A DNA stretch of 64,000 nucleotides, taken from positions 186,001 to 250,000 of the forward strand of contig NZ_SMKW01000002.1 of NCBI RefSeq assembly GCF_004348985.1. The letters are read 5' to 3'. The notes below the pieces were generated by a model. The model worked only from the letters and a program-made list of their open reading frames with translations. It was not told the DNA's origin and did no database searches. This DNA is from Saccharopolyspora elongata. GTDB taxonomy: Bacteria > Actinomycetota > Actinomycetes > Mycobacteriales > Pseudonocardiaceae. The first letter of the stretch is position 1; each line of letters starts with the position of its first letter. This document shows positions 17,860-26,597 of the stretch, piece by piece. The position numbers and the translations under genes are program-made.

Positions 17860-19308
17860 TCAACGATGTGTGTGGCCGCGCAGCGAGGCGACGACGTCGG
17901 CGAGTGCTCGCCGGTCGCCGACGTTGCCCGGGAACACGACGTACGGGATGCCCGCGAACTCGCCGGAGACCGGCTCCCACAGCGAGACGATGCCCGGCAG
18001 CATCGTGCCTCGCACCATCGCGCGGCGGATGTCGAGGCTGGCGGTGGCGATGTCGCTGGAGGTGATGCCGCCCTTGGCTACGACGAACGCCGGGCGGTGC
18101 GCGCGGACGGCCGCGCGGACGGTGTCGACCAGGCCGGCGGACACGGCGCGCGCGATGGCCAGGCTGGCGTCCGGGTCGGCGCCGGTGACCAGCGTGCGGC
18201 TGGTGCGGATCACCACGTCGGCGTCGGACATCGCCCGCGCGGCGGCCTGCGCGACCGCTTCGACGTGGGCGTCGCGGGTGGCCGGGTCGAGCAGCGCCGG
18301 CACGTCGAGCTCCAGCTCGGTGATGCCGCCGAGCTCGCGCAGCCCGTCGAGCTGGCTGGTGGTAAGGCCGACGTGCGAGCCGACGGCGATCAGGCCGTGC
18401 CCGTCGCCGGTGCCCATGCCGCGCAGCACCTCGCCGTCCAGCGGCGGCGCGCCGGCCTGACCGGCGCGGGAGCGGACGAAGGCCGGGCCGACCCGGTAGA
18501 GCAGCCGCTTGCCCCCGGACTCGGCGTGCAGCAGCGCGAGCGCCAGCACGCGGATGTCGTCGTCGCAGGCCGCGTCCACGACGACCGGCTGCTGGTCCTG
18601 CACGGTGTCGAGGAGCTGGGCGACCCGCTCCGGGCCGCCTTCCCGGAGATCGGCGGCGGTGATGGCCAGGACGCGGTCTGCCGGCACCCGGCCGCCGGTC
18701 TTCTCGGCCACCCAGTCCCGCAGGTCCGAGCTGCGGTAGCCGAAGGTGGCGTCCTTGGCGAACTCCGTGCGCCCGGCCGGGAGCATGCCGTCGGCGGTGC
18801 GGGTCCAGTGCACCGAGTCGATCGTGAACCGGCCCGCGTCGGGGAAGGCGGGGACGATGATGACGCCGTCGATCGGTTTGCCGCGCTGCGCCAGCTCTTC
18901 GGCCAGCAGATCGGTTTCGCGCGGGAAGTGGCCGCGCAGCGTCGAGTCGCTCCGGCTGGCCACCACGAAGTCGGCGCCTTCGGCGTCCGCAGCGCGGGCG
19001 AGCGCGTCGATCACCTCGCGGTTGCGGGCGTCGGCGTCGTCGGCCGACAGGCTGCGGGTGTTGGTGAGCACGAAGAAGGTGCTGCTGGGCTGGGTCAGCG
19101 CCCAGCGCAGGTCGTCGACGCCCCAGGTGGTCAGCACCGGGACGTCGGCGACGGTCTGGGTGCCGGTGGGGTCGTCGTCGAGCACGGCCAGGCGCGGCCC
19201 GCCGGCCATGCGCTCGGCGATCTCGGCCGGGGCGACGGGGCGGACGGCGGGCAGTCCGGCGAGGAGTTCTTCCGCGGAGATCGGGCGGTCCTGGGGCAGA
19301 TCGGGCAT
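17860..19308 (-). CDS. otnK: Four-carbon acid sugar kinase (DUF1537 family)
   Basis: 482 residues. The N-terminal domain carries LAVLDDDPTGTQTVADVPVL at about residues 41-60 and SRSDSTLRGHFPRE, both hallmarks of the OtnK/LtnK/DtnK kinases. The C-terminal nucleotide-binding domain has VVAKGGITSSDIA and a final PYVVFPGNVGD. These kinases phosphorylate 2-oxo-tetronates at C4 after oxidation by LtnD-type enzymes. The expected next steps, an OtnC-type class II aldolase or PdxA2, and the isomerase OtnI, are absent nearby. It lies 117 bp before ltnD in the same direction. Confidence 0.93.
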   Translation of the reverse strand: MPDLPQDRPISAEELLAGLPAVRPVAPAEIAERMAGGPRLAVLDDDPTGTQTVADVPVLTTWGVDDLRWALTQPSSTFFVLTNTRSLSADDADARNREVIDALARAADAEGADFVVASRSDSTLRGHFPRETDLLAEELAQRGKPIDGVIIVPAFPDAGRFTIDSVHWTRTADGMLPAGRTEFAKDATFGYRSSDLRDWVAEKTGGRVPADRVLAITAADLREGGPERVAQLLDTVQDQQPVVVDAACDDDIRVLALALLHAESGGKRLLYRVGPAFVRSRAGQAGAPPLDGEVLRGMGTGDGHGLIAVGSHVGLTTSQLDGLRELGGITELELDVPALLDPATRDAHVEAVAQAAARAMSDADVVIRTSRTLVTGADPDASLAIARAVSAGLVDTVRAAVRAHRPAFVVAKGGITSSDIATASLDIRRAMVRGTMLPGIVSLWEPVSGEFAGIPYVVFPGNVGDRRALADVVASLRGHTHR

Positions 19309-19368
19309 GGCGCTGCTTCCTGTAGGCGTGCGGAGGTGCCCACGCGACGCGTGGGTCGGGAGAGCCGG

Positions 19369-20067
19369 TCAGTTGTCGGAGAGCACGTGGGTGCGGAGGT
19401 CGTCGGCGGTCTGGGCCATGTGGTCCGCCATCGCCTGGCGCGCGAGCGCCGGGTCGGCCGCTTCGAGCGCGCGCAGGATCTTGGTGTGGTGCGCGAGGGC
19501 GTTGGCCCGGATCTCGGGCACCGCGGAGGTCTCGCGGCGGCCTTCGACCAGCAACCGGCCGAAGGGCTCGAACATCAGCGGGATGAAAGCGTTGCCGCTG
19601 GCGCGCATGATCGCGTCGTGGAAGGCGATGTCGGCCTCCACGAACAGCTCGACGTCGTCGGTGTCGACGGCGTCGCGCATGTCCTGCAGCAGGCTCCGCA
19701 GCTGCGCCAGGTCGTCGTCGGTGCGCTTGCCCGTGGCCAGCTCGACGGCGCCGACCTCGATCAGCCGCCGGGCCTCGATGAGGCTCTCCGAGATCGCCGC
19801 GCTCGACCGGGGAGTGGCCGCGGCGGCCCGGATCAGCGGGTCCAGCGCGGTCCACTGCGCGGGCGGGTTGACGTAGGTGCCGCGGCCGCGCTGGATGCGC
19901 ACGATGTTCTGCACGCGCAGCGCCTTGATCGCTTCGCGGACGGTGAGGCGGCTGACCACGTACTGCTCGGCGAGCTCGCCTTCCGGCGGCAGCGCGCTGC
20001 CGGGGGCGTGCGTGCCGTCGATGATCGCGCTGAGCAGCCGCTCGGCGAGTTGGTCGGACAGCGACAT
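19369..20067 (-). CDS. FadR-type GntR regulator (FCD domain)
   Basis: 232 residues. A winged helix-turn-helix at 8-70 has PGSALPPEGELAEQYVVSRL and TVREAIKALR; the FCD ligand domain fills about 95-220 with ARRLIEVGAVELA, a conserved DIAFHDAIMRASGN and HHTKILRALEAAD, whose His/Asp residues usually bind a metal and an organic acid. Regulators of this kind commonly control LtnD/OtnK operons. A perfect inverted repeat lies 20 bp before the ATG. It sits between the four-carbon-acid genes and the divergent polyol operon, so it may control both. Confidence 0.92.
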   Translation of the reverse strand: MSLSDQLAERLLSAIIDGTHAPGSALPPEGELAEQYVVSRLTVREAIKALRVQNIVRIQRGRGTYVNPPAQWTALDPLIRAAAATPRSSAAISESLIEARRLIEVGAVELATGKRTDDDLAQLRSLLQDMRDAVDTDDVELFVEADIAFHDAIMRASGNAFIPLMFEPFGRLLVEGRRETSAVPEIRANALAHHTKILRALEAADPALARQAMADHMAQTADDLRTHVLSDN

Positions 20068-20087
20068 TGCTGCGGATCCTCCTCTAG

Positions 20088-20108
20088 ATCAGACGTCAGA
20101 TGTCTGAT
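20088..20108. promoter_or_regulatory. Likely operator of the FadR-type regulator
   Basis: ATCAGAC (20088-20094) and GTCTGAT (20102-20108) form a perfect inverted repeat around the 7-base spacer GTCAGAT. It is 20 bp upstream of the regulator's start codon, a typical place for autoregulation. Confidence 0.6.
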
Positions 20109-20237
20109 GGCAGCAGACGATAAGGCCCGGGCCGAACCCCGTCAACCGGTCGGTTGGCGCTGGATCGATGCAGGTCGTGGCGCCCGTCCACATAGGGCGG
20201 TCCGGTGCGCGAATTGCCCGGGGTGCTCCCGTTTCGC

Positions 20238-20265
20238 TTGACGCCCGCGTTGCGCCGCGGTTAAT
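20238..20265 (+). promoter_or_regulatory. Predicted promoter of the polyol operon
   Basis: TTGACG at 20238-20243 and GTTAAT at 20260-20265, 16 bases apart, resemble -35 and -10 boxes. Transcription would begin near 20272, only some eight bases before the attenuator hairpin. Confidence 0.5.
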
Positions 20266-20279
20266 GTCTCCGCCACGAC

Positions 20280-20327
20280 AGGCATAGACGAAGAGCCACT
20301 GTCAGCGGTCTTCGTCGTGCCTTTTTT
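20280..20327 (+). terminator. Leader attenuator of the polyol operon
   Basis: GACGAAGA (20287-20294) pairs with TCTTCGTC (20309-20316); below it AGGCAT (20280-20285) pairs with GTGCCT (20317-20322) with one bulged A and one G-T pair. A run of T at 20322-20327 follows. This is a textbook intrinsic terminator in the leader, 50 bases before the first gene. Because the fifth gene of the operon is a GlpP-family antiterminator, it is the obvious candidate target, as in the Bacillus glpD leader. Confidence 0.7.
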
Positions 20328-20376
20328 CGTTTCGCCGGATCGCTGCCAGTGCCTTCCCTCGAAAAGGTGGCGATCT

Positions 20377-21810
20377 GTGGCCTCACCTTCGAACGCGGTG
20401 GCAGGGACGGTCTCCGGCCCCTCCGACGTGGTGGCGTTGATCAACAAGCTGGAACGGCTGCCGAGCAAGGCCAGCTTCCTCTGGTACCTCATCCTCGGCG
20501 GGTTGTTCCTCGACGCCTACTCCAACGCCGCGCTGAGCGCCGGGCTTTCGCCGATGGTGAAGGAACTGACGCTGACGCCCGGGCAGGTCGGGCTGCTCAC
20601 CGCCACGGCGCCGGCCGTGGCGATCCTGTTCAACCCGGCCAGCGGTTGGCTGGCCGCCCGGATCGGGCGGGTCAAGCCGCTGCTGCTGGCCAAGATCATC
20701 GGCGTCGCGGGCGCGCTGCTCACCGCGTACGCGGGCAGCTTCGAGACCGTGTGGGCCGGCCGCGCGCTGGTCGGCGTCGCCTACGGCATCGACTTCGCGG
20801 TGGCGATGGCGATGCTCGCCGAGTACACGCCCGCCAAGCTCAAGGGCCGGCTGAACCTGTGGCAGTGCGTCTGGTACATCGCCACCACCTCCAACCTCGC
20901 GCTGACGCTGATCTGCTACAAGCTCGGCATCGGCGCGGAGATCTGGCGCTGGTCGGTCGGCTCGGCCGCGGTCATCGCCGGGGCGCTGTTCGTGCTGCAG
21001 ATGGTGTTCCTGGTGGAGAGCCCGTCGTGGCTGGCATCCCGCGGGCGGCTCGCGGACGCCGCGCAAAGCCTCCGCCGGATCTACGGGTTCGACGCCGTCC
21101 CGGGCGATCGGGCCGACGCGCCCGCCGAGGTGCAGCAGTCGATCGGCTTCCGCCAGTCGGGCGTGCTGTTCCGCAAGCCCTACCTGCCGCGGACGATGCT
21201 GTCGACGCTCATCTCGCTGACCCAGTCGATGCAGTACTTCGCGATCGGCTGGTACCTGCCGGTGATCAGCCTCGCGATCTTCGGCGAGCAGTTCGAGAAG
21301 GCCACCGTCGGATCGATGATCTTCAACGCGGCCGGCATCATCGGCGGCGCCGTCTCCGCCTACGCGGGCCGCCGGATGGGCCTGCGGATGAGCTCGGCGG
21401 TCGGCTACGCGATGGCGTTCGCGCTGCTGCTGGTGCTGGGACTCGGGTTCGGCAGCCTGCCGACCGTGCTGGCCTTCACCGTGCCGTTCCTGTTCATCTT
21501 CTTCCACTCCGCGGGCCCCGGCGCCAACGGCAAGTCGATCGCGGCGCTGTCCTACCGCAGCGACATCCGCACCCTCGGCACCGGCATCACGGGCATGCTC
21601 GGCAGCTTCGGCAGCGTCGTCGGGCTCTACGTGTTCCCGCTGATCAAGGAGTCGATCGGCCTCGGCCCGACGATCGCGGCGCTGGCCGTCGTCCCGCTGC
21701 TCGGGCTCATCACCTGCGTTGTCATCAAGTGGGACCCGACGCGCAGCGGCATCGACCCCGACGACGAGGTCATCGACCTGCTGCCGGCACCGGTGCCGGC
21801 CACCCGCTGA
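20377..21810 (+). CDS. MFS sugar/polyol transporter
   Basis: 477 residues with about 12 membrane segments. Sugar-porter style motifs are seen: PASGWLAARIGRVKPLL after TM2, AEYTPAKLKGRLNLWQCVW before the middle of the N-half, and FLVESPSWLASRGR after TM6. The GTG at 20377 has AAAAGG eight bases upstream; an ATG at 20317 in the same frame would overlap the attenuator and is less likely. It heads a tight operon with a kinase and dehydrogenases, so it probably imports the polyol substrate. The family cannot tell which polyol. Confidence 0.9.
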   Translation: MASPSNAVAGTVSGPSDVVALINKLERLPSKASFLWYLILGGLFLDAYSNAALSAGLSPMVKELTLTPGQVGLLTATAPAVAILFNPASGWLAARIGRVKPLLLAKIIGVAGALLTAYAGSFETVWAGRALVGVAYGIDFAVAMAMLAEYTPAKLKGRLNLWQCVWYIATTSNLALTLICYKLGIGAEIWRWSVGSAAVIAGALFVLQMVFLVESPSWLASRGRLADAAQSLRRIYGFDAVPGDRADAPAEVQQSIGFRQSGVLFRKPYLPRTMLSTLISLTQSMQYFAIGWYLPVISLAIFGEQFEKATVGSMIFNAAGIIGGAVSAYAGRRMGLRMSSAVGYAMAFALLLVLGLGFGSLPTVLAFTVPFLFIFFHSAGPGANGKSIAALSYRSDIRTLGTGITGMLGSFGSVVGLYVFPLIKESIGLGPTIAALAVVPLLGLITCVVIKWDPTRSGIDPDDEVIDLLPAPVPATR

Positions 21811-21830
21811 CGGCGCAGAAAGGCACCAGC

Positions 21831-23330
21831 ATGAGCAGTTCGCAACGAGGCGTGCTGTCGATCGACGAAGGCTCGACCGGCACGCGCGCGGCCGTGGTCA
21901 CGGCGGACGGATCGAGCGGGCCGTCGTTCTACCGGCCGATCGCGGTGGTCCACCCCGACCCGCTGCGGGTCGAGCAGGACGCCGGCGAGCTCTGGCGGCA
22001 CACCCTGGAGGTGGCGCGGCAGGCCGTGGCGTGGGCCGCGGACAGCAGCGTCGAGATCGTCGGGGTAGCGCTGTGCACGCAGCGCGCGACCGCGGTCCTG
22101 TGGGACCGGGTCACCGGGCAGCCGCTGGCGCCCGCCGTGGTCTGGCAGGACCGCCGGTACGCGGCGGAACTCGAAGCGCTGGCGCAGCAGTGGGACCCGG
22201 TCCTGCTGCCGCGCACCGGCCGGCCGGTCGGCAGCCGGTCGCCGTTCCTGTGGGCCGCCAGGCAGATCGCGGAGAACCCGGAGGCGCGGGCGGCCGCGGA
22301 CGCCGGACGGCTGCTGTTCGGCTCGATCGACACCTGGCTGAGCTGGAACCTCAACGGCGGCACCGTGCACGCCGTCTCCGCCAGCAACGCGGCGGCGCTC
22401 GGCGGCTACCTGCTGCGCGAGCACGCGTGGGATCCGGGCTGGCTCGCCGCGGTCGGCTACCCGCAGGAACTGGCGCCGCCGCTGTCCGACGACGACGGCG
22501 ACTTCGGGCACACCGACCCCGAGGTGCTCGGCATCCGGGTGCCCATCGCCGCGGCGATGGGGGACCAGCACGCGTCGCTGATCGCCCTGGGCGCGCTGGA
22601 ACCCGGCCAGGGCATGTGCATGCACGGCACCGGCACCTTCGTCGGGGCCCTCACCGGCGACGAGCCGGCCGACGCCGCCAACGCCGTCGACGGCGTGCTC
22701 GCGCTGGTCGGCTGGCGCTCCGGCGGCCGCAGCCGATTCAGCCTGGAGGCCTACACGTCGACGACGGGTTCGGCGCTGCGCTGGCTGGTCGAGGACCTGC
22801 AGCTGTTCGACTCCGCCGAGCGGATCAGCGAACTCGCCGCCACGCACCCGCGCGACCGGGACACGTGGTTCGTGCCCACGCTCGCCGGGCTGCGGACGCC
22901 GCTGGCGGTGCCCGGCGCCCGGGCATGCCTGACCGGCCTGAGCCTGGCCACCACCCGCGCCGCCATCGCCCGCGCCGTCCTGGAAGGCATCGCGCACTCC
23001 GTGTGCGACACCGCCGACGGGCTCCGGTCCACGATGGACGAACCGCTGACCCGGCTGCGCGTCGGCGGTGGGCTGGCGGCCAGCGACGCGCTGATGCAGA
23101 GCCAGGCCGACCTCTCCGGCATCCCCATCGAGCGGGTGGCCGACTCCGCCACCGCGAGCCTGCGCGGCGTCGCGTACCTCGCCGGCGTCCGGCTCGGCCT
23201 GTGGGGATCGCTCGACGAGGTCGTCGGCGCGCGCCCCGTCGGCCGCACCTTCGAACCCGCGACCACCGAACACGAACGGCAGGAGCTGCGCGCCGAATGG
23301 CAGCGGGAGCTCCGGAAGTCACTGCCCTGA
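21831..23330 (+). CDS. FGGY-family carbohydrate kinase, glycerol-kinase-like
   Basis: 499 residues with the two-domain FGGY fold: phosphate loop DEGSTGTR at 12-19, LLFGSIDTWLSWNL in the first domain, MGDQHASL, the ATP-site GTGTFVG, and GGGLAASDALMQSQADLSG in the second domain, closest to GlpK. Two residues that hold glycerol in Escherichia coli GlpK seem changed: NQRET (Arg83-Glu84) reads TQRAT here, and the Tyr135 segment reads RPVGSRSP. The Asp of GDQ is kept. The substrate is therefore likely a polyol other than glycerol. The ATG follows AGAAAGG, 20 bp after the transporter. Confidence 0.88.
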   Translation: MSSSQRGVLSIDEGSTGTRAAVVTADGSSGPSFYRPIAVVHPDPLRVEQDAGELWRHTLEVARQAVAWAADSSVEIVGVALCTQRATAVLWDRVTGQPLAPAVVWQDRRYAAELEALAQQWDPVLLPRTGRPVGSRSPFLWAARQIAENPEARAAADAGRLLFGSIDTWLSWNLNGGTVHAVSASNAAALGGYLLREHAWDPGWLAAVGYPQELAPPLSDDDGDFGHTDPEVLGIRVPIAAAMGDQHASLIALGALEPGQGMCMHGTGTFVGALTGDEPADAANAVDGVLALVGWRSGGRSRFSLEAYTSTTGSALRWLVEDLQLFDSAERISELAATHPRDRDTWFVPTLAGLRTPLAVPGARACLTGLSLATTRAAIARAVLEGIAHSVCDTADGLRSTMDEPLTRLRVGGGLAASDALMQSQADLSGIPIERVADSATASLRGVAYLAGVRLGLWGSLDEVVGARPVGRTFEPATTEHERQELRAEWQRELRKSLP

Positions 23331-23346
23331 ACGAAGAAGGAACATC

Positions 23347-25020
23347 ATGATGAAACTGCCGTCCCGACGGCCCAACTCGGCCGCGGCGAAGGCCACCCCC
23401 GGCGCTCCGGTGATCCTGGACCGCCGGCGGGCGCTGCGGCGACTCGCCGACGCGGAATTCGACGTGCTGGTGATCGGCGGCGGGATCACCGGCGCCTACA
23501 CCGCGCTCGACGCGGTCTCCCGCGGATTCTCCGTGGCGCTGGTGGAACGCGACGACTTCGCCTCCGGCACGTCGTCGAAGTCGTCGAAGATGGTGCACGG
23601 CGGGCTGCGCTACATCGAGCAGGGCAACGTGAACCTGGTCCGGCACTCGCTGCTGGAGCGGCACCGGTTCCGCCGCAACGCGCCGCACCTGGTGCAGCGC
23701 CTGCCGTTCCTGTTCCCGATCCTGGAGCAGGAAGGCGTTTTCGACCCCCGCATCGCGAAGGCCTTCGAGGGTCTGCTGTGGACCTACGACCTGGTCGGCG
23801 GCTGGCGGATCGGGCGCCTGCACCAGCGGCTCACCCCCAACGAGGTGCTCTCCCACGCGCCGACGCTGCGCGCGGAGCAACTAAAGGGCGGCCTCATGTA
23901 CTACGACAGCCGCACCGACGACGCCCGCCTCACCCTCACCGTCGTGCGCACCGCCGCCCACCTCGGCGCGGTCGTCGCCAACGGCGCGAAGGTCGAGCGG
24001 CTGCTCAAGGACGGCGGCCGGGTGCGCGGCGCCGTCGTCCACGCCGACGGCGAGGACATCGACGTACGCGCCCGAGTCGTGGTGAACGCGACCGGCGTGT
24101 GGACCGACGAGCTCGACGTGCTGGCCGACGACGCGCACCGCCCGCAGGTCCGCCCGGCCAAGGGCGTGCACATCGTGGTGCCCTGGTCGAAGATCCGCAA
24201 CGACTGCACGGTCACGGTGCCGATCCCGGGCCGCGCCCGCCGCGCGACCTGCACCCGCTGGGGCGATGTCGTCGTCCTCGGCACCACCGACACCGACTAC
24301 GACGGCTCCGTCGACGACGTGCACTGCACGCGCGAGGAGATGGAGTTCCTCCTCGACGGCGCCAACGTCGCCTTCAACAGCGGCATCACCGCCGACGACG
24401 TGCTCGGCAGCTTCGGCGGGCTGCGCCCGCTGGTCGGCGGCAAGGAGGGCGCCACCCTCGACATGCGGCGCGACCACCACATCAGCGTGGGCGGCGGCGG
24501 CATGGTCACGGTGACCGGCGGCAAGCTCACCACCAGCCGCCACATGGGCGAGCTCGTGGTGGACAAGGTCGCCGGGCTGCTCGGGCGGAAGACCCGCAGC
24601 CGCACCACGAAGCTCCCGCTGCTCGGCGGCGCCGGCTACGACCCGGAGGCGGTCACCGCCTCCGGCGGCACGGCCGCGCACCTCGGCGGGCGCTACGGCA
24701 CCGAGTCGCGCTTCGTGAGCGCGCTGATCGCCGAGGACCCCGCGCTCGCCGAGCCGCTGGTGGACGGCCAACCGCACCTGAAGGCCGAAGTCGTCTACGC
24801 GGCCCGGTGCGAGATGGCGCGCTCGGTCGACGACGTGCTCTCCCGCCGCACCCGGCTGCGGTTGTTCGCCCGCGACGCCTCCGCGGCAGCCGCGCCGGTC
24901 GTCGGTGAACTCCTCGGCACCGAGCTCGGGCTCAGCGCCGACACCATCGCCGGACAAGTAAGCAGCTACCGGGCGGACATCGCCCGCGAGAAGTCGATCC
25001 TGTTGGGAGAGAAGGCATGA
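23347..25020 (+). CDS. glpD: GlpD-like FAD-dependent glycerol-3-phosphate dehydrogenase
   Basis: 557 residues. The FAD-binding motif VLVIGGGITGAYTALDAVSR is at residues 40-59, followed by ASGTSSKSSKMVHGGLRYIE, the GlpD signature, and a second nucleotide contact at TGGKLTTSRHMGE. GlpD oxidises glycerol 3-phosphate to dihydroxyacetone phosphate with membrane quinone as acceptor; related EryB acts on erythritol phosphate. Since the neighbouring kinase looks unlike a true glycerol kinase, the substrate may be another polyol phosphate. It starts 16 bp after the kinase and overlaps the next gene as ATGA. Confidence 0.88.
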   Translation: MMKLPSRRPNSAAAKATPGAPVILDRRRALRRLADAEFDVLVIGGGITGAYTALDAVSRGFSVALVERDDFASGTSSKSSKMVHGGLRYIEQGNVNLVRHSLLERHRFRRNAPHLVQRLPFLFPILEQEGVFDPRIAKAFEGLLWTYDLVGGWRIGRLHQRLTPNEVLSHAPTLRAEQLKGGLMYYDSRTDDARLTLTVVRTAAHLGAVVANGAKVERLLKDGGRVRGAVVHADGEDIDVRARVVVNATGVWTDELDVLADDAHRPQVRPAKGVHIVVPWSKIRNDCTVTVPIPGRARRATCTRWGDVVVLGTTDTDYDGSVDDVHCTREEMEFLLDGANVAFNSGITADDVLGSFGGLRPLVGGKEGATLDMRRDHHISVGGGGMVTVTGGKLTTSRHMGELVVDKVAGLLGRKTRSRTTKLPLLGGAGYDPEAVTASGGTAAHLGGRYGTESRFVSALIAEDPALAEPLVDGQPHLKAEVVYAARCEMARSVDDVLSRRTRLRLFARDASAAAAPVVGELLGTELGLSADTIAGQVSSYRADIAREKSILLGEKA

Positions 25021-26570
25021 TCAGCCGCCAGACCATCACCCACCCGTTCAACCGCGGCAAGTACGTCGTCGGAGCCCCGACCCCGCCCCGCTACGGCGCG
25101 GGCACCCCGGTCGGCAAGGGCGCGGCGTCGCTGCAGACCACCGCGGTCGAGGTCCCGGGCGCGGTCGTGGAATCGCTGCGCGGCATCGCCGACGCCGTGC
25201 ACACCGACCGCGACGAGGTCGTGCTGCGCACCCGCGACTGGTGGGCGGGTTCGATGATCGGCGAGACCGCCGACAGCCCGGCCACCCCGGACGCGGTGAT
25301 CGTCGAGGTCAGCACCGTCGAGCAGATCCAGGCCGTGACCCGGCTGTGCAACGAGCACACCCTGCCGCTGACCGTCTCCGCCGGCCGCAGCAACGTCACC
25401 GGCGCGGCCCTGCCGGTCTTCGGCGGCGTCGTGCTCGACGTCTGCGGCCTCACCGGCATCGTCTCCTTCGACGCGGAATCGCAGGTCGTCGAGGTCCGGG
25501 CCGGCATGTTCGGCGACGTCTTCGAGAAGGAGCTGCAGGAGGTCCACGGCGCCACCACCGGGCACTGGCCGTCGGCGTTCGCGATCTCCACCGTCGGCGG
25601 CTGGGTCGCCTGCCGCGGCGCCGGCCAGCTGTCCACCCGCTACGGCAAGATCGAGGACATGGTCGTCGGGCTCGACGTGGTCCTCGCCGACGGCACGCTG
25701 GCGACCTTCGGCGATTACCCGCGCGCCGCGACCGGCCCCGACCTGCGGCAGCTGTTCGTCGGCTCGGAAGGCACCCTGGGCATCATCACCTCGGTCCGGC
25801 TGCGCACCCACCCGCTGCCCGAGTACGCCAAGGCCATCGCCTACGGCTTCGACACCTTCGCCGAGGGGCTGGAGGCCTGCCGGCTGATCATGCAGCGCGG
25901 CGCGACCCCGGCCGCGATGCGCCTCTACGACAAGCTGGAGAGCGGCACCCACTTCGGGCACCCCGACACGAACCTGCTGCTGATCGCCGACGAAGGCGAC
26001 CCGGTGATCGTGGACGCGAGCATCGCGGTCAGCGCCGAGGTGTGCGCGGAGCACGGCATCGAGCTCGACGGCCAGGCGGTGTTCGAGCGCTGGCTGGACG
26101 AGCGGATGCTGGTCGGCAAGTCCGCGGACGGCTTCACCCCCGGCCCCGGGTTCGTCGCCGACACCCTCGAGATGGCCGGGCCGTGGGCGAAGCTGCCCGC
26201 CATCTACGACGAGGTGGTGGCCGCGATCTGCGCGGTGCCCGGCACGCTGGCGTCCTCGGCGCACCAGTCGCACGCCTACACCGACGGCGCCTGCCTGTAC
26301 TTCTCGCTGCGCGGCGAGGTCGAGCCGGAGCAGCGGCGGCAGTGGTACCGCGCGGCGTGGGACGCGGCCAACGCGGTGCTGATCCGGCACGGCGCGGCGC
26401 TGAGCCACCACCACGGGTCCGGGCTGCTGCGCGGCCCGTACCTGGCCGACGCGCTCGGCTCCGGGTTCCCGGCGTTCGAGGCGGTCAAGAACGCGCTCGA
26501 CCCGCGCGGCGTGCTCAACCCGGGCAAGCTGGGCCTGCCCACGTCGTTCGGCACCGGGCCGCTCGACTGA
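25017..26570 (+). CDS. FAD-linked oxidase, alkyl-DHAP-synthase-like
   Basis: 517 residues. A PCMH-type FAD domain spans about 95-280, with PLTVSAGRSNVTGAALPVFGG in two overlapping parts and LFVGSEGTLGIITSVRLR. The C-terminal cap holds LSHHHGSGLLR, the His triplet characteristic of alkylglycerone-phosphate synthase and its bacterial relatives. Bacterial members oxidise hydroxyacids or polyol derivatives; actual ether-lipid synthesis is not expected. The ATG overlaps the glpD stop, so the two oxidases are translationally coupled. Having two FAD enzymes after one kinase is unusual and suggests two oxidation steps or two substrates. Confidence 0.82.
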   Translation: MISRQTITHPFNRGKYVVGAPTPPRYGAGTPVGKGAASLQTTAVEVPGAVVESLRGIADAVHTDRDEVVLRTRDWWAGSMIGETADSPATPDAVIVEVSTVEQIQAVTRLCNEHTLPLTVSAGRSNVTGAALPVFGGVVLDVCGLTGIVSFDAESQVVEVRAGMFGDVFEKELQEVHGATTGHWPSAFAISTVGGWVACRGAGQLSTRYGKIEDMVVGLDVVLADGTLATFGDYPRAATGPDLRQLFVGSEGTLGIITSVRLRTHPLPEYAKAIAYGFDTFAEGLEACRLIMQRGATPAAMRLYDKLESGTHFGHPDTNLLLIADEGDPVIVDASIAVSAEVCAEHGIELDGQAVFERWLDERMLVGKSADGFTPGPGFVADTLEMAGPWAKLPAIYDEVVAAICAVPGTLASSAHQSHAYTDGACLYFSLRGEVEPEQRRQWYRAAWDAANAVLIRHGAALSHHHGSGLLRGPYLADALGSGFPAFEAVKNALDPRGVLNPGKLGLPTSFGTGPLD

Positions 26571-26597
26571 ACCACCGGGCGGGTAAGAGTAACGGGC

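Noticed and set aside
23347-26570. Ether-lipid synthesis from the AGPS-like oxidase
   Set aside because: The His triplet resembles alkyl-DHAP synthase, but no acyltransferase or fatty alcohol gene is nearby and the operon context is polyol catabolism.
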